DNA from: Parvibaculum sp.
Lineage (GTDB): Bacteria; Pseudomonadota; Alphaproteobacteria; Parvibaculales; Parvibaculaceae
Direction: 5' to 3'
NCBI RefSeq assembly: GCF_030694575.1
Contig: NZ_JAUYUS010000026.1
Span: 1 to 64,000, forward strand
DNA: 64,000 bases
Part shown: piece after piece, positions 63,737-64,000 of the stretch
Numbering within the stretch: the first letter of the stretch is position 1
Layout of the letters: the number at the start of each line of letters is the position of its first letter
The notes under the pieces: generated by a model
Databases searched by the model: none
The model's input: the letters and a program-made list of their open reading frames with translations, nothing else
What the model was told of the DNA's origin: nothing
Translations under genes and position numbers: made by a program

Positions 63737-64000
63737 ATGCAAGTCGTACTTCTGGAACGGGTGGAAAAGCTCGGCCAAATGGGTGATGTCGTCAAAGTGA
63801 AAGACGGCTTCGCCCGCAATTTCCTGCTGCCGCGCAAGAAAGCTCTTCGCGCGACGAAGGCAAACATCGAACGCTTCGAAGGCCAGCGCGCGCAGCTTGA
63901 AGCCCGCAACCTGGAACTGAAGAAGGAAGCGGAACAGGTCCATGCGAAGGTCAACGGCCAGGCGTTCATCGTTCTGCGCCAGGCCGGCGAGACCGGCATC
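63737..64000 (+). CDS. rplI: 50S ribosomal protein L9 (partial, C-terminus off the right edge)
   Basis: Large-subunit protein with an N-terminal rRNA-binding domain. The first 88 residues are present: [40 protein letters not shown] and the start of the long connecting helix ([20 protein letters not shown]). AAAAGGAG precedes the ATG. The usual S6-S18-L9 operon order is kept. Confidence 0.95.
   Translation, partial: MQVVLLERVEKLGQMGDVVKVKDGFARNFLLPRKKALRATKANIERFEGQRAQLEARNLELKKEAEQVHAKVNGQAFIVLRQAGETGI

Overview
The window is a high-GC, densely packed stretch of an alphaproteobacterial chromosome. Several things point this way. There is an HdaA-type DnaA inactivator next to ppk/ppx, an NDUFA12-like complex I subunit beside mlaD and a DUF2155 gene, and a B12-dependent (class II) ribonucleotide reductase. 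The run lptF-lptG-lptD-surA-pdxA-rsmA is, later in the window, followed by gmk-yicC-mltG-fabF-acpP-fabG-fabD. From memory this resembles Parvibaculum or relatives in the Hyphomicrobiales, but the genus is an inference. No rRNA, tRNA, CRISPR array or insertion sequence was found.

Region by region: 0-1 kb, thiamine thiazole genes thiS and thiG (minus, thiG cut by the left edge). 1.1-6.3 kb, aroQ, accB, accC (fatty-acid carboxylation), an AsmA-like protein and aat. 6.2-8.2 kb, a minus-strand group (NDUFA12-like protein, mlaD, DUF2155) and a response regulator. 8.5-12.3 kb, nrdJ. 12.4-21.5 kb is mixed accessory content: a TetR regulator with a visible operator next to a serine hydrolase, an ATP-grasp protein, an outer-membrane barrel, a Na+/H+-type antiporter, a fasciclin protein, a host-attachment-family protein, aspS and an unrecognised protein. 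21.7-30.7 kb, a small XRE regulator, rnd, a YbaK-type deacylase, then ppx, ppk, hdaA, a PerM-type permease and a DUF2066 protein (all minus). 30.9-33.1 kb, purM-purN facing ndk across a shared terminator. 33.2-39.3 kb, an ABC-F ATPase, a Pho-box element, an MBL-fold hydrolase, a low-GC phosphotransferase, holC and pepA.

39.6-47.5 kb carries the envelope and housekeeping series lptF, lptG, lptD, surA, pdxA and rsmA. Between rsmA and gmk lies about 9 kb of accessory DNA (47.5-56.45 kb): a zinc alcohol dehydrogenase, a sulfotransferase-like gene bracketed by a 36-bp imperfect direct repeat, a CmcI-type protein, an NAD-dependent sugar dehydratase/epimerase, a family-2 glycosyltransferase, and a CDP-sugar series (rfbF, rfbG, a 3,5-epimerase, a C-methyltransferase). 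These look able to make and attach a modified, probably branched, 6-deoxy sugar. 56.45-64 kb returns to conserved genes: gmk, yicC, mltG, fabF, acpP, fabG, fabD (minus), then rpsF-rpsR-rplI (plus, rplI cut by the right edge).

The observations most worth a second look are the Pho box at 35119-35147, which points into an interval with no known gene, the island between rsmA and gmk with its flanking repeats, the perfect inverted repeats upstream of the TetR gene and between lptD and surA, and the 64-bp convergent coding overlap of aat with the DUF2155 gene. No clearly new multi-gene system could be demonstrated from sequence alone.
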